From Tetrapyrgos nigripes (Eukaryota; Basidiomycota; Agaricomycetes; Agaricales; Campanellaceae), in the NCBI GenBank assembly GCA_013368315.1, contig JAACJM010000037.1, positions 1-64,000 of the forward strand: a stretch of 64,000 nt of DNA, written 5' to 3'. The position numbers and the translations under genes were made by a program. This document shows positions 23,380 to 34,396 of this stretch, piece after piece (positions within the stretch are counted from its first letter, which is position 1; every line of letters begins with the position of its first letter). Under the pieces are notes generated by a model, which saw only the letters and a program-made list of their open reading frames with translations, had not been told where the DNA came from and did not search any database.

Positions 23380-24066
23380 TGATTAATGAGGAAATCAGAC
23401 TAATAGCCTTGGCAGTCTCCATAAGTTCTTGATTTTCAAAGGGTATAAAAGTGAAGAAAGGCTAAGGATGCGAACAAAGAAAGGCTAAGGTAAGTGGTTT
23501 GATTATCCTTTCAAAAAATATACAGGAAGGGGACAAAAGTTGGGGAGAGAAAGGACATCCAAGTTGACACCATCCAGCTTGCAACCTAAGCCAACCTCCA
23601 AGTCGAGTTTATCCCGCTCGCAACCAAAACCGAACTCCAAGTCAACTTCATCCAGCTCGCTTGAGAGTCCCAAACCAAAGTGTATGGAATGCCTACAAAC
23701 ATGCCTAACCCACCTCCACCACCTCCACCTTCACAGAATAACACTCACACGCCTAATCGAGGTCAGAATCCAAACATGGGTATGTTGAAAGAAAATCACA
23801 GCAAAGACCAGTGATACAATGGGCAGTTTGACCTTGATTCAAAAATTTGAAGGTATAATGGCATGCTGTTGTTTATCAAACATAGGGCAGAAGTCAAAGG
23901 ATTGGACAAAAAAAACCCCTTTGTGCCACTACTGATTCCCCGACTCATAAAAATCTCTGTACCCTAAGTGACAAGTTCAGTATCGTCCCTCTGTTCATTC
24001 CCAATGTCATCTAAGAGAAAACCTCCGTCTACGCAGAACACTTCATCATCGTCTAGACCAAATCGT
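23380..24066. other. Low-complexity spacer in element B
   Basis: This holds a serine/lysine/proline-rich open frame on the plus strand (23540-23788, with CCTCCACCACCTCCACC-like runs) and the start of another at 23968-24189. Neither has a recognisable domain or intron support. Confidence 0.4.
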
Positions 24067-24970
24067 TCATCGTCGGCGGAGAATTTGCCAGGTATCCCTC
24101 ACATTTCCATCAGGAGAGGGCAGGACATTGTAGGACCTGTTGATCATCTCCTCCATCCCTGGACGTTTCAAGAAGAACTCGAGCCATGACCTGAAACACT
24201 GGGTGCTATACAAGCGCCTAGGGACAGTAATTTCTCCTCTTCCAGTTCTCCTTGTGGTTTTCAAAGGTGTTCCACAGGGATTCCTCTGATATACTCCTTG
24301 CTTCTAAAGACAATGATCAGGAAGGTTTGCCATGTGGGGATAGAGTGTGAAGCACTTGGGACAGCAGACGGTGCGAATGATTGTTGGTAAGTAGAATGAA
24401 TGTTTTGAGGAGTGGAGACCTGTATATTGATATCATAACCACAAGTTTGTAGCAATACCGAAATGATGTGGAAGGCGGTTGCAAGAATGAAGGCAATGCC
24501 ATTCAGAACCACATTGGTAGCGGTACGACTGGCACTGCCCTTGAGATGAAGCCAAGCTGCTAGGAGAGCTGTCAGATAGGTTATTATTGACAAGCTCTCG
24601 TCTGGAGAAGAGATGAGGATTATGAGTAGTTGGTCAAATGCATCAGTAAGTAAAACCACACACTGCATTCCTCTTGCACAGTTTGGATCCTCCCTGCAGA
24701 ATCCCATTGCACCTCTATGATATCCTCATTCTCATCATCTGACTCATCTGTGTCTGAGCCATTCACGTTGGCTTCCCATTGCAATGAACTCAATTGGTCG
24801 CAGTTTCGGTGGTCGGTCCTCATGCTTCTGCCAACCCATTGGCCAGGGAGGCATTCTCCATTGTTGTCGTACATGAATCGTTCACACTTGGAGCAATTGC
24901 AAACCACTTTGTTGGACATATAGTGTGTAGGGCTGCAAAGAATAGAAAGGCTTTGACTCTTTGTATTCAC
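24067..24970 (-). pseudogene. N-terminal fragment of a Tnp2/Plavaka-type CACTA transposase
   Basis: Starting near 24923 the minus strand has MSNKVVCNCSKCERF, an N-terminal Cys-rich motif with a later Arg/His stretch, followed by an acidic SDTDESDDENED run. Further blocks are LLAAWLHLKGSASRTATN (about 24560), a predicted helical stretch, NIHSTYQQSFAP, and FRSWLEFFLKRPGMEEMI with DGNVRDTW (24090-24200). These follow the order of basidiomycete Tnp2-like transposases. Three frames are used, so it is frameshifted or spliced, and everything after DGNVRDTW, including the catalytic core, is missing. It may be the relic of an element whose ends are the CACTGGGGGC repeats, or an independent insertion. 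Confidence 0.6.
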
Positions 24971-25287
24971 AAGTTGTATACATTTTCATTTAATGCCGGT
25001 CTTTGTTTAGGCTTGGTTCCATCCATTCTGTTTTGAACTCTGCTGGTCGTTCATCAGAACAGCTGGCATTTTTGGGCATCGTTTTGGGAGCTTGGCATGG
25101 GAGTTTGAACTTAAAAAAATCTGCTTCTTGTCTGCTTCCTGTCTCGAGTACCGAAACGTTGCAATGTATCTTCTTTTCTCCCCAGTCACTTTCTAAATCA
25201 ACAATAATACTCTACAACATCCATATCAAAGGCTACGTCTTCTGCCGTCACAAGCCCCAGTGTTGGATCATGCTCATCATCAAAAAC

Positions 25288-28200
25288 TTAAGCTAAATCA
25301 CCCTGAAAGGGAGCTCTGCCATCTTCTTCAACAGTCTCTGAGTCCATTCCTCTGTCCGAAAATGTTGAGTTTGAGTGACTTCCTATACCACTATCAAGTC
25401 CTCCTATTACTGGCATCTGACATCGTTGGGCTTGAAGCTGTTTAAATGCTGCATTGTAGTCTTGGAGTGGTCCAGCAAGTTGGTTAAACCCTTTGGTGAT
25501 CACATCTGTGATGGGTTCATTGCCGTCGTCAAAGGTTTGTCCTCGCTGGATGGTATAGACTTGATGCTCATGCAGGCTTTGCATTAGAACTTGGATGTCG
25601 TTGGAGAGGTCAGGTGGAGCGTGCTGGGTTCCTTGGGTTCCTTCGCTGAGGGTTTTGTTCATGTTCGTGGCGAGATTTCGAAGTACTTGGACGCATGGTG
25701 AGACCATTGCAAGCCAGTCCCAGGTGGAGTTGCTCCCATGAGCTTTATAGACTGTTTGTAGCGAGTAGACCTGTGTTAGCACTGTATGTACTGTAAAGAT
25801 TATGTATAATACAACATACCTTAATCCAATAGTTGAGATGTTCTTGCACAAGATCCACCTCTACAAAAGTGTCGTCTTTGCCTTGCAGATTGAGTAGCCA
25901 GTTATTGAGCACAATATCCCTGTCAAGCACAATATTTGGTTAGTTTGACAAAATTAATCAGAAGTAATTTTACTCACCGCAAAGCAATGTTGTGGATGAG
26001 ATGTAACATCTCATATGTGTATTTACTATGCCCGTTGCCTCTATAACTCAGTGCCCAAATCTTCAGAACCAAAATAACCCTTCCTGAATCACCAACTTTG
26101 ACTGCGTCTGTAAACTCTTGTGAAATGAGTGCATCACGAAGGAATAAGACACCTCCTTTATAAACCATATCTCCTTCCTTCAACTTTTGCCAAGTCTGAG
26201 GATGTGTAGCCTTCTTTTTTGACTTCTTTGCTTTTGCTCCAGCTTCCCCCTCCTTCTCCTTGTTTCCCTTTGCAATCCTCTCCTCTTCACACTTCCTGGC
26301 TGTTCTAAGCTCCTCCACAGTGTCGATGCTTGCATAATGGTCATATATAGTTTCTGCATGTTGGACTAGAGTGTCCCAGTCAACAGTTGCAACATAATCA
26401 TCAAGGTCTGTTTTTTGAGAAACAAGCAGAAGACAATAGAGTATGTGGGAATAGAGAGAGATGAAAACGAGATCACAGCAAGCGCGGAATGGTGGTAGGG
26501 ATGTGATTGTGATTGGAAGCCAGAAGAGCAAGGAATTGTGAAATGCCAGGCAGCCTGGGTTGTGACTCCCTCCATTGACTTTCCCCCAATGCATCAATAG
26601 TATTCCCTGCATATCTGCCATTTTTGCATGAAAAAGACCAGTGAACCAGACACCCCAGCCAAATCCTGAATACCCACCCTCTTTGCCTGCCTGAAGACTA
26701 AAAAGAGAACGAAGATGAGCCAATGATAGCTGGTCAGCCCCAATTATCTGAACAATTTTCATCCACCAGCTTGTCTCCTTCATCTCAGTTTCCTCCACAA
26801 TAGCTTCATCTACTTCAGCATTCCCGACTATGGTGGATTCATTGATATTGAGTGTTCCTGAAGGATAGAGTTTGGTTTTGTGGGGTTCAATTTTATGCTC
26901 TGACTTTGGCAGTGATGCGCAGAGTTTTGAGCCAAACTTCTTCTGGAAATCAGCTCCACCTTGGTTGATAATGGTATGAAGAATGCAATGGATATGACAT
27001 TTCCAGAAAAGCACAGCTTCAGACACGGTATGCAGGATATCATCCACAGTAAGCTCGGGTGCATTATCAAATGCGGTGTTGAGGTCTGACAGCTGCATAT
27101 CCTGGAGACTGGCCTTCCATAGCTCCCAGAATGTGTACGTGGTGCCATTTTCCTGGGTATCTAATAGATCTTATTCAGCCAAAACATTACGGGTACAATA
27201 ATTGGAAACTCCTACCTGAGCGACCAATTATCTGCTCAGCGTTCCTGGCCATGAAGTTTATGTTGTCATAAACACCACCAAAAAGCCTGACTGCAATGAC
27301 AGAGCAAACTCTCTGATGAAGTGCATATGAGAGTGCTGGTAATGTTCCAGGGGACTGAGGTTTGGCAGAGCGGAAACCTGGATTATCTGAAACAGTGTCA
27401 GGCTCGAGTTCTACAGTGTTGTTGCCATCGTCATCAGGCTCGAAGTCAGAATCCAATTCGTCATCATCGTTATCGTCATCCCAAGCCAAGAGTTCCAGTA
27501 TATCATCAGGAAATTCCCCAGGCATATGGAGTGCATGTGCACGTATGGGGCCATATGCCCATACAGCCACCATACATGTACAGGGGTGCATGGGAATTGG
27601 GGGGCCTGCATAAGTCCCATACACATGTATGGCATCGGCTAATCTGCCCCATACGCCCCATGCACCTCAAAATTCCTTGCTTTCTGCACTGTCCATACAC
27701 CTCCATACATTCCATACACCTCAGTGCATACAAAATAGGGAAAAAAGTAATATATCCACTAGTACAACACTGTACTATAATCTACATGTATGCAGACAAG
27801 AGGAGCTCACAGCAATGAACAGAACTGTAAGAACAATGATGTGGATATGTTGAGCATGCAGTCTACAAGGAAGAGAAGAGAAAGACTCACCAGAGCGGAC
27901 TCATACTCAGAGGCGAACAATACAAAGAATCCTGAATAACAACAACTGCTGTGAGTCCATGGATATGCACTGAAGTATATGATACTTGTCACATTGGCAG
28001 CGTGTCCATCCTACTCTTCATTGGGAATGATCAGAGCTGAGTACACTGACAGGAGGGTATGATAATCACTCACTGGGCAAAACATAACAACTAAGTCTAT
28101 TCCTTCCCTCCTTCCCAGATCAACCCCTTGCCTCTGTAGCCTGCAATGACACTACGTCCATAGCCAGAGTGGTCAGCAGAAGAGAGAATTTAGTACTCGG

Positions 28201-29605
28201 AACTTCTAAGAAAATCGGATAGTACATACTCACCAGATGTCCGTCGCACCGCTCTGGGAGTCTGCAATGACGACGCTCACTGATGCACCATGGAGTCAAC
28301 TCTACTTACTTACAGTCACTGAAATGACACGAACACTCACCTAAAGCAAGCCAGTAGCATAGGGAGACTGAGCAGCAATAAGTGAGAGAAGGGGATGGGT
28401 TGGAAAGACTTGAGTGGGCGGTGACATGGTGGTTTTTGAGAGTGAAGCAGAGACGCCAGCGAACAGCGGAAACCAAAATCGTTTCAAAGTCCGCTTCAAC
28501 CATATACGTGATCGTGACCTTGGTCTTGGAACTCCCAGCACCACTCGCTAAAGTGTTATGTATGGGACTGTATGGAATGTTGGCAGAGTGTATGGGGCGG
28601 ATCAGAGGAATATTGCACGGGCGCGTATGGCAGGCATGGCTCCTATGTGCCCATGTGCCCATAAAATTGGGAGTCTACTGATGATCTTTTAGCATCACCG
28701 CTGAGGAGATATCCTCATCTTCTGCAGTTGTAGTGGTTGGGTGCAGCTCTGTGCCTTTTTGAGTCAAATTTGAATAACTCTCTGTGATACCAAAGTGTGA
28801 AAGAACAGCCATGCACTGTCATTGATCTCCATTTGCATAGAGATAGAGTCCAATGACCTGCTTTGTGAGCATGTTGGACTGGCTATACTCACACAAGAGG
28901 CTAGAGGCAGCAATTACTTGTGTCTGTAGAGGAATCATTCAGTCAATGAAAACATTTGCAGCAAAAAACAACATACCAAGCTTTTCTTTGCATGTCGCGC
29001 TAGCAACAAGCCATTTGTTTCTTGTCGAGTCGATGTGGAGAACGCATTGAGAATATGCATAGCAGTTGGGGCCAATGTTTCTCATAGTGAGTCCCTGAGT
29101 TTCTCAAAGCTAAATTTAGCTAGACTCTCGGGAGACACTATCCAACGCAAGAAACTGCGCTTGGTGATAAGGCGCACTTCACGACGGACCATCTTCTCAA
29201 ACATGCTTTACAGCCCACTCATGAACCTCTTTACGAGCAGTGAGTGAGTTGGCACTTGACATCCAGTAGTCAAGAACCTTGCCAGCATGTCCTGGTTTCG
29301 CGAAAAATCCATACCAGCAAGTATATCCCTGCTTCATCTCCAGGTTGAAGACAAACTCGCAGAGATCCCCAAATGATACTTCTTCACTATGCACACCATT
29401 GAGAGCTTGCTTCAAAGACTCTTCGATCGAAGTAGCCCATCACTGGAAGGTGGAGGTAGAGAGTTGGCGTGCTCGCGAATCCGCCGGCAGCTCTGACTGC
29501 TTGGTGGATGTACTTCTGGCAGCCACTTTGACAGTGCATCAGCAGTGTCTCCGGTGCTTCTTCGTTGTCCAAGTCAGATAAATCAGTGAGACTAGATGAG
29601 GACAT
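25288..29605 (-). pseudogene. DUF6589-type protein of element B' (candidate transposase), broken
   Basis: The N-terminus MSSSSLTDLSDLDNEEAPET starts at 29605, with a frame change near 29400. The frame resumes as SIEESLKQALNGVHSEEV and KEVHEWAVKHV, then REVRLITKR. After an interruption at 27530-28680 come GGVYDNINFMARNAEQIIGR (27200-27270), IIGADQLSLAHLRSL (about 26735), GGYSGFGWGVWFTGLFHAKM, NPGCLAFHNSLLFWLPI, VLFLRDALISQEFTDAVKVG, YTYEMLHLIHN, FVEVDLVQEHLNYWI and TWDWLAMVSPCVQVLRNLA. The tail is Gly/Ser-rich and ends FQGDLA. Introns fit between blocks (for example around 25930-25980). It is head to head with the RecQ-like gene, about 80 bp apart, so both could share a promoter. Frameshifts, stops and the 1.1-kb insertion make it non-functional. 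Assignment rests on motifs shared with the gene at 15229-18632 and on memory of the family. Confidence 0.78.
27530..28680. mobile_element. Unclassified insertion inside the DUF6589-type gene, GTATGG/CCATAC-rich ends
   Basis: Coding blocks of the DUF6589-type gene stop near 28690 and resume near 27530. The intervening 1.1 kb has dense, oppositely oriented GTATGG/CCATAC motifs at both ends (27540-27730 and 28555-28640), like subterminal repeats of a DNA transposon. No coding region, exact ends or target duplication could be fixed. Confidence 0.4.
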
Positions 29606-29685
29606 GGAGGAAAAGACGAAGTCAGGAAAAAAGTTTATTCTTCTGTTACACCTCTACCCTCTCGACTTCGACCACTTCACTTCCT

Positions 29686-32214
29686 ATGCCCCCACAGAAG
29701 AAAACAACTTAAAGAAAAGACAATTTTAGATCTGGTCCACCATGGAGAAAATTAGCAACTCAAAAAGATCTGAAAAATTTACCGGAATTACTCGAGAAAC
29801 AACTCAGCTTCAAGCCTCACGACTTCCAAGTTCATGCCATCCAGGCTCAACTATCAGGAAAGGATGTGGTTGTACATACAGGAACCGGATCTGGAAAAAC
29901 ACTTATTGCAGCAGGACCACATTTGCACAACCCAAAATCTGGAGTCACCTTATTCATTTCGCCTCTCATTGGTCTACAGAACGAGCAGGTGAGTCTCAAT
30001 AATACCAAAAAGCAGTAAAAATAAGCTCACCTGCAGGATCAGGTCCAGACCTTTTCCAACCAGTTTAAACTCAAAGCTGTAGCAGTCAACAGTCAATATG
30101 GAGGGTGCAAACCAGAACTTTAGCAGGTACGTTACCTGAAGTACACTCTCCAAAGCCAACTATTGACGACCTTGTCAGAGTATAATCAGATGCGAATACA
30201 ATATTGTTATACTCTCACCTGAAATGCTGCTATTGAAACGGTTTGTCGAGACCATGCTGCGAAACTGTTCCTTTACTCGCTGTGTCATCTCTGTGGTGGT
30301 TGATGAAGCTCATGTTGTGTCGCACTGGGGCACAGGTTTCTGTAAGAGTACAACGAGATGTCATCAACAAGCTACAAATATCCAAAAGTGATCACATCAG
30401 CATTGACAAAGGGAATGATCGGGGAAATGTCTCACTAGTTGTGCGCCCAATCCATAACGCTATCAATTCATTTATTGACCTTGACTTCTGCATACCAGAG
30501 GATGTACAAAGACGGGAGGATATTCCAAAAACGTTTATCTATTATGACAACATCATGGGCAGTGTCGACATGGAGGATCATCTTAACACTCTGTTACCAA
30601 GACATCTCCGGAATGAAGGACTCGTTCGTCTATATAGTGCCGGGTACTCCAATGAATATCGGGACAAGGTCATGACACAGTTCAAAGTGGGAAAGGTGCG
30701 GGTTTTGATATGCACAGATGCTGCAGAAATGGTGAGGGGTCAATTCATCTGTTCTACAGTCTCTCATTAATGTTTTCAGGGATGCAACATACCAGATATC
30801 CAAGTCATTGTCCAATGGAAGCTACCTGGTTCCGTATCATCAGCTGTATTGTTGTTTGTCCAGCAAGCTGGTTGTGCAGCTCGGGGAATAAAGGAAGGTC
30901 TTGCAGTTCTTCTAGTGGAAAAGGCGGTGTACTATGTTTCAGTCAATGCACTGAATAAAGATGTTAGCAACACAAGCTCTTCAAAGATGGCCTCTTCGTT
31001 ACCAAAGGAAGCAAAACTCACCAAAAAATACGCTGAAAACCATGGACTACTTCGAGGAACAAAAAGACCAGGTGTATGAAAAGGTCATGTTTCTGGTGGA
31101 TCCAGGGGCGGTGGACGAAGGGATCTACGCGCTTGTACAAACTGGTCAATTTTGTCAAAGAATTGACGGTTGTCTTTGGAAATGAACCTGCAGGTCAGTT
31201 CCATGAATATTTCAGTTGGACATGTAATACTTACACTTCGACTTAGCTCCTACTGTCCCATGTTGCGATATCTGCAACCCAGAGCTTCTAGATCGTGTCT
31301 GTCCTGGAGAACCAAAGATTTCGAAACGCAAACCAGCAATACCAAAGTCAGAAGAGCCATACCTTGAGGTGCAGCAAGCATTGCACGATTGGAGGAAAAA
31401 TACCCAGAAACTTGACCCTCGACTTGCTTGTCTTGCATCTGAGGCCATTCTTGACAACTCTTTGATTGACCTGTTGTCCTCAGTGAGGCCTATTCCATCG
31501 AAAGCTCGTCTTGACGTGATTTTGAGTGGCCAGTGGGTGTGGTTCAACAAGTACGGTGATGAGGTATTGGAGATTCTCGTGCATATTGAAATCCTGGCAG
31601 TGACCAAAATGACGTTGAAACGAAAGGTGGCGGAAGCTCCAGAGTCTACTGGGTCTCAGCCAGCAGAGAAATGTGTTTGAGTCGATGTGATGGTGGTCAA
31701 TGAGAACGAAGCACCGGTCAATTCATCACAGGCTTCTTCAAGTTCCCGCCACTGTCAGGCGCCGCCAATTCAACAAGCTTCCTTTGCCCCATACGCCGTT
31801 TCTTCTCTCATTCTTCCATCAACACCACAACAACCTGCTCTGTGTTACCCCATAACACCTCAACCTACACCCTATGCTATACATCTTCATCAAATGCTCT
31901 ATCCTCACTCTCACCAATCTTACCCTGTTTTCCCTTCTACACCTACACCCCACCAGATGGCTTATTCTAATCTACCTCTCACCAGTCACAGTAATCAGCA
32001 GTCTTACACTATTCCACATGACTACCCTACACCTATATCCCAACAAATGGCCTATTCTACCCCACCTTCCATCCTTCAGAGTAATCAACATTTCTACCCT
32101 ATTTTCCAACCCCCTTCTACACCTACACCCCAGCAGAGGTACCCTCAACACCCTAATCCATCAGCTCCTTACAATGGCTACTATACACCCTCTCATACTC
32201 ACCCTTCAGTGTAA
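29686..32214 (+). pseudogene. RecQ-like superfamily 2 helicase of element B', broken
   Basis: From the ATG at 29686 the frame gives MPPQKKTT, a stop, then RSGPPWRKLATQKDLKNLPE. Helicase motifs follow: VHTGTGSGKT (I), LFISPLIGLQNEQ (Ia), VVVDEAHVVSHWG (II), TFIYYDN (IV), VLICTDAAEMGCNIPDI (V, spliced over 30734-30779) and QQAGCAARG (VI, with Cys for Arg). An apparent deletion after motif II removes motif III. The C-terminal domain holds WRKNTQKLD and VWFNKYGDEVLEIL. A single TGA at about 31678 separates it from an in-frame Pro/Gln/Tyr-rich tail (31687-32214). Introns: 29989-30036 and about 30127-30191. Other stops (TAG near 30120) confirm decay. It would unwind DNA, presumably to help transposition of its element; that role is inferred. 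Confidence 0.82.
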
Positions 32215-32469
32215 ATTTTGTCTTAATTCTCCACAATGCACATATACTCGGAAACAGTACCATTGGGTGTCTTATTTGCAACTACAGTACATTATTCTAA
32301 TACATGTCTTCCTCCGAAATGACTCTCTTCAGATTGTAAGCGAATGTCTGTGTCTGCAGTGCTCTCGCTGCTTTCTGGATGCACAGCGAACGAAAATATT
32401 TACAAGTTCAAATTCGCATGCCAAGCTCCCAAAACGACGCCCAAAAATACCAGTCGGTTGGGAAGCAAG

Positions 32470-34072
32470 TAGTGTTGCGCTGGGTCGAGTCCGCCCTTCA
32501 CATGGGCTGAGCTCGAGTCGAGCCCGCCCCCATATATGGAAGGTCCCATCAACCACATCAATCTGGCATTAGATGATGATGTGGGACCGTTCCACTGGTT
32601 CAGATAGGGGCTGAAAGCATCTTCTCCTCCTCGTCCACCTCTCTGCCCTTGTTCTGTACCTGTACCTACTGATATTGCCCATCTGTTTCATATTTTCAAA
32701 TTTGGTGATAATATATGAGCTTTTAGCTAGCTTGACAACGGTTCTGATATTTAAGCTTGAGCTTTTGGGGGCTTTTAGCCTTTTTTTCCAATCCTTTCTG
32801 ACTTTCTCTCGATGAATGGGTCTTACCATCCACCATATGGTCATATACCTTATCCGACATACTATCCACCTTCAACTTCCGCATCAACTTCAAATTCATG
32901 TCCTACTGCCCAAAATGAGCCTACTGCATTCCAGGCTGCAGTGCCCTCTACTCCCCAGTGTCCCAATCAGCCTGTGCAGTATGGATACTACCCCTACATT
33001 GCTCACTCCCATGTTCCTACATGGGTTCAAGCTCCCCAAACACCATACAGCCCTACTACATACCCCAGTGGTTTTCCTTATACTGTCCAAACACCTACTC
33101 CACTAACCCAGTCCACTGCACGAAATACAAGGCAAACTCGAAAACTGTCCGTCTTCGTACTAGTCAAAAGGAAAGTGATTCTCGTGGCGCTGCTTCTATC
33201 ACTCCCACTGCCACTGCTTCGGTCACCAGTGCAGGTCCTATATCTGGTTATGCTGATTCGGACCCGGACATTTTTTCGATCAAGCTCAATCATCCTGCTC
33301 TCGAATCAAACATATTCAAATCTGTTGAAGCCAAACGCGAAAATCCGAAGGCAACAGCAACCGACGTTTGGTGGTTTATCACCCCTACAGACAGTGATAC
33401 TGTTCCTGTCATTGACAAAACTGCCCCACGTCAAATTCACAAGGTCAAGCCAACCTCAAGCAAAGAGACTGATGCAGATCGACGGTCTCAACTTGATCCG
33501 GTCTTCATGGAAGTGCTTCAGATCTTGAAAGCTATGCATCGTGAAGATCGATTAGATTTCACGAAGAGTTGGGTTGCTAAAAATTCTGAGCTGGGTGAAG
33601 AGAAATCCGATGGGACTTGAAAATGTCACTATGACAGACATGCCGCAAGAGAAGTTGCGGGATATGCTGATGAATGGGCAAATTCAGGACATTGCACGAC
33701 TAATCAATGCTTCGTACGGTATTTCTACTGCAGGATCTAATGTATAATGCTTTTCACATTGTGTAACTACTGCCATCGCGATAATATAGTCTACTAGTCT
33801 AGTATCTACATCTATTCACTAGTACATATGTACTATAGTATTGCTTGTGCAACTCGTGATTTTTTGCCCATAGACTATATAACAAAGATTACATACATAC
33901 CGAAGCTTAGAAGTAGACCTAAACTTCTGCAGACAGTGGATATGTCGAGGAATGACAGAGAATAGGGGGATCCTTCCTAATGCGGAAGGATTTGTCAGTG
34001 AGCTCGAGCCCAGCTCAAGCTCAATTAGCCGAGCGCTCGGCCTCCACTCTAACTCGACCCGGCGCAACACTA
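32470..34072. mobile_element. hAT-family element, 1603 bp, with 8-bp target duplication
   Basis: The ends are TAGTGTTGCGCTGGGTCGAG on the left and TAGTGTTGCGCCGGGTCGAG on the reverse-complemented right. Both sides carry the identical 8-bp GAAGCAAG (32462-32469 and 34073-34080). GAGCTCGAG-type subterminal repeats flank the inside. This fits the hAT superfamily. It encodes only the front part of a protein (32812-33620), so it is an internally deleted copy that would depend on a full-length relative. It landed 16 bp outside the right end of element B'. Confidence 0.85.
32812..33620 (+). pseudogene. N-terminal remnant of a hAT-type transposase
   Basis: Translation starts MNGSYHPPYGHIPYPTYYPP, a Pro/Tyr/Ser/Thr-rich N-terminus. 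Near 33110 the frame shifts, continuing as SKTVRLRTSQKESDSRGAAS and SDPDIFSIKLNHPALESNIF, then KATATDVWWFITPTDSD, which resembles the start of a BED-type DNA-binding region of hAT transposases. It ends in helical, charged sequence (EVLQILKAMHREDRLDF). No zinc ligands and no catalytic DDE/RNase H region follow. It sits wholly inside the hAT element, 340 bp from its left end. Assignment comes from context more than homology. Confidence 0.5.
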
Positions 34073-34396
34073 GAAGCAAGCCATAATTCAAGCTCCGCTG
34101 TCACTTTCTCGCTTAGCTTGTGGACCAACCGACTGGCTTGCGAGTCTAGTCTTTGTTCTATATCTGTCGTACTACTACAGTGTTTTCTATATAAGTATAC
34201 TTATAAGGTACACTGCAGATTGCAGTGCAATCCTGGATTCAGCCCCTGCTAAGGTTACACGAAGTACTTGGGCCTAGCTACTCAGGCCCTTCAGATTCAA
34301 TAGTTTAGATTACCGGTGGGAGCTGTCCAGTCTGCTTCCCATGAGGCTTCCTGCCTGGGAGCCGAGGGCCTGCTTCCCATGAGCTCGCCCCCAGTG

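Larger units (their letters stand above)
25063..32453. mobile_element. Element B': 7.4-kb unit with about 45-bp inverted ends around the second DUF6589/RecQ pair
   Basis: The left end reads CTGGCATTTTTGGGCATCGT and the right end, reverse complemented from 32453, reads CTGGTATTTTTGGGCGTCGT. Both continue TTTGGGAGCTTGGCATG and TTTGAACTT, about 39 of 42 bases alike. Enclosed are exactly the DUF6589-type gene (25288-29605, -) and the RecQ-like gene with its tail (29686-32214, +). No clear target duplication was found. This is the more natural candidate for the transposon of this gene pair, lying inside the CACTGGGGGC-bounded structure. Confidence 0.6.
22384..34396. mobile_element. Element B: 12-kb structure with CACTGGGGGC inverted ends
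   Basis: The left end (22384) reads CACTGGGGGCAAGCTCATGG and the right end, reverse complemented from 34396, reads CACTGGGGGCGAGCTCATGG. Both continue with GGAAGC-type subterminal repeats for about 60-80 bp. Flanking bases are TAT and TAA, so a 3-bp duplication is possible but imperfect. It contains, in order, a minisatellite, an RLI1 fragment, a Tnp2-like fragment (-), the second DUF6589-type gene (-), a RecQ-like gene (+) and a hAT insertion. It may be one composite transposon or chance pairing of two ends of one family. Confidence 0.6.

Noticed and set aside
24067..24970. KDZ (Kyakuja/Dileera/Zisupton) transposase
   Set aside because: The Cys motif and the order of later blocks fit a Tnp2/Plavaka-type protein better; no KDZ core motif was seen.
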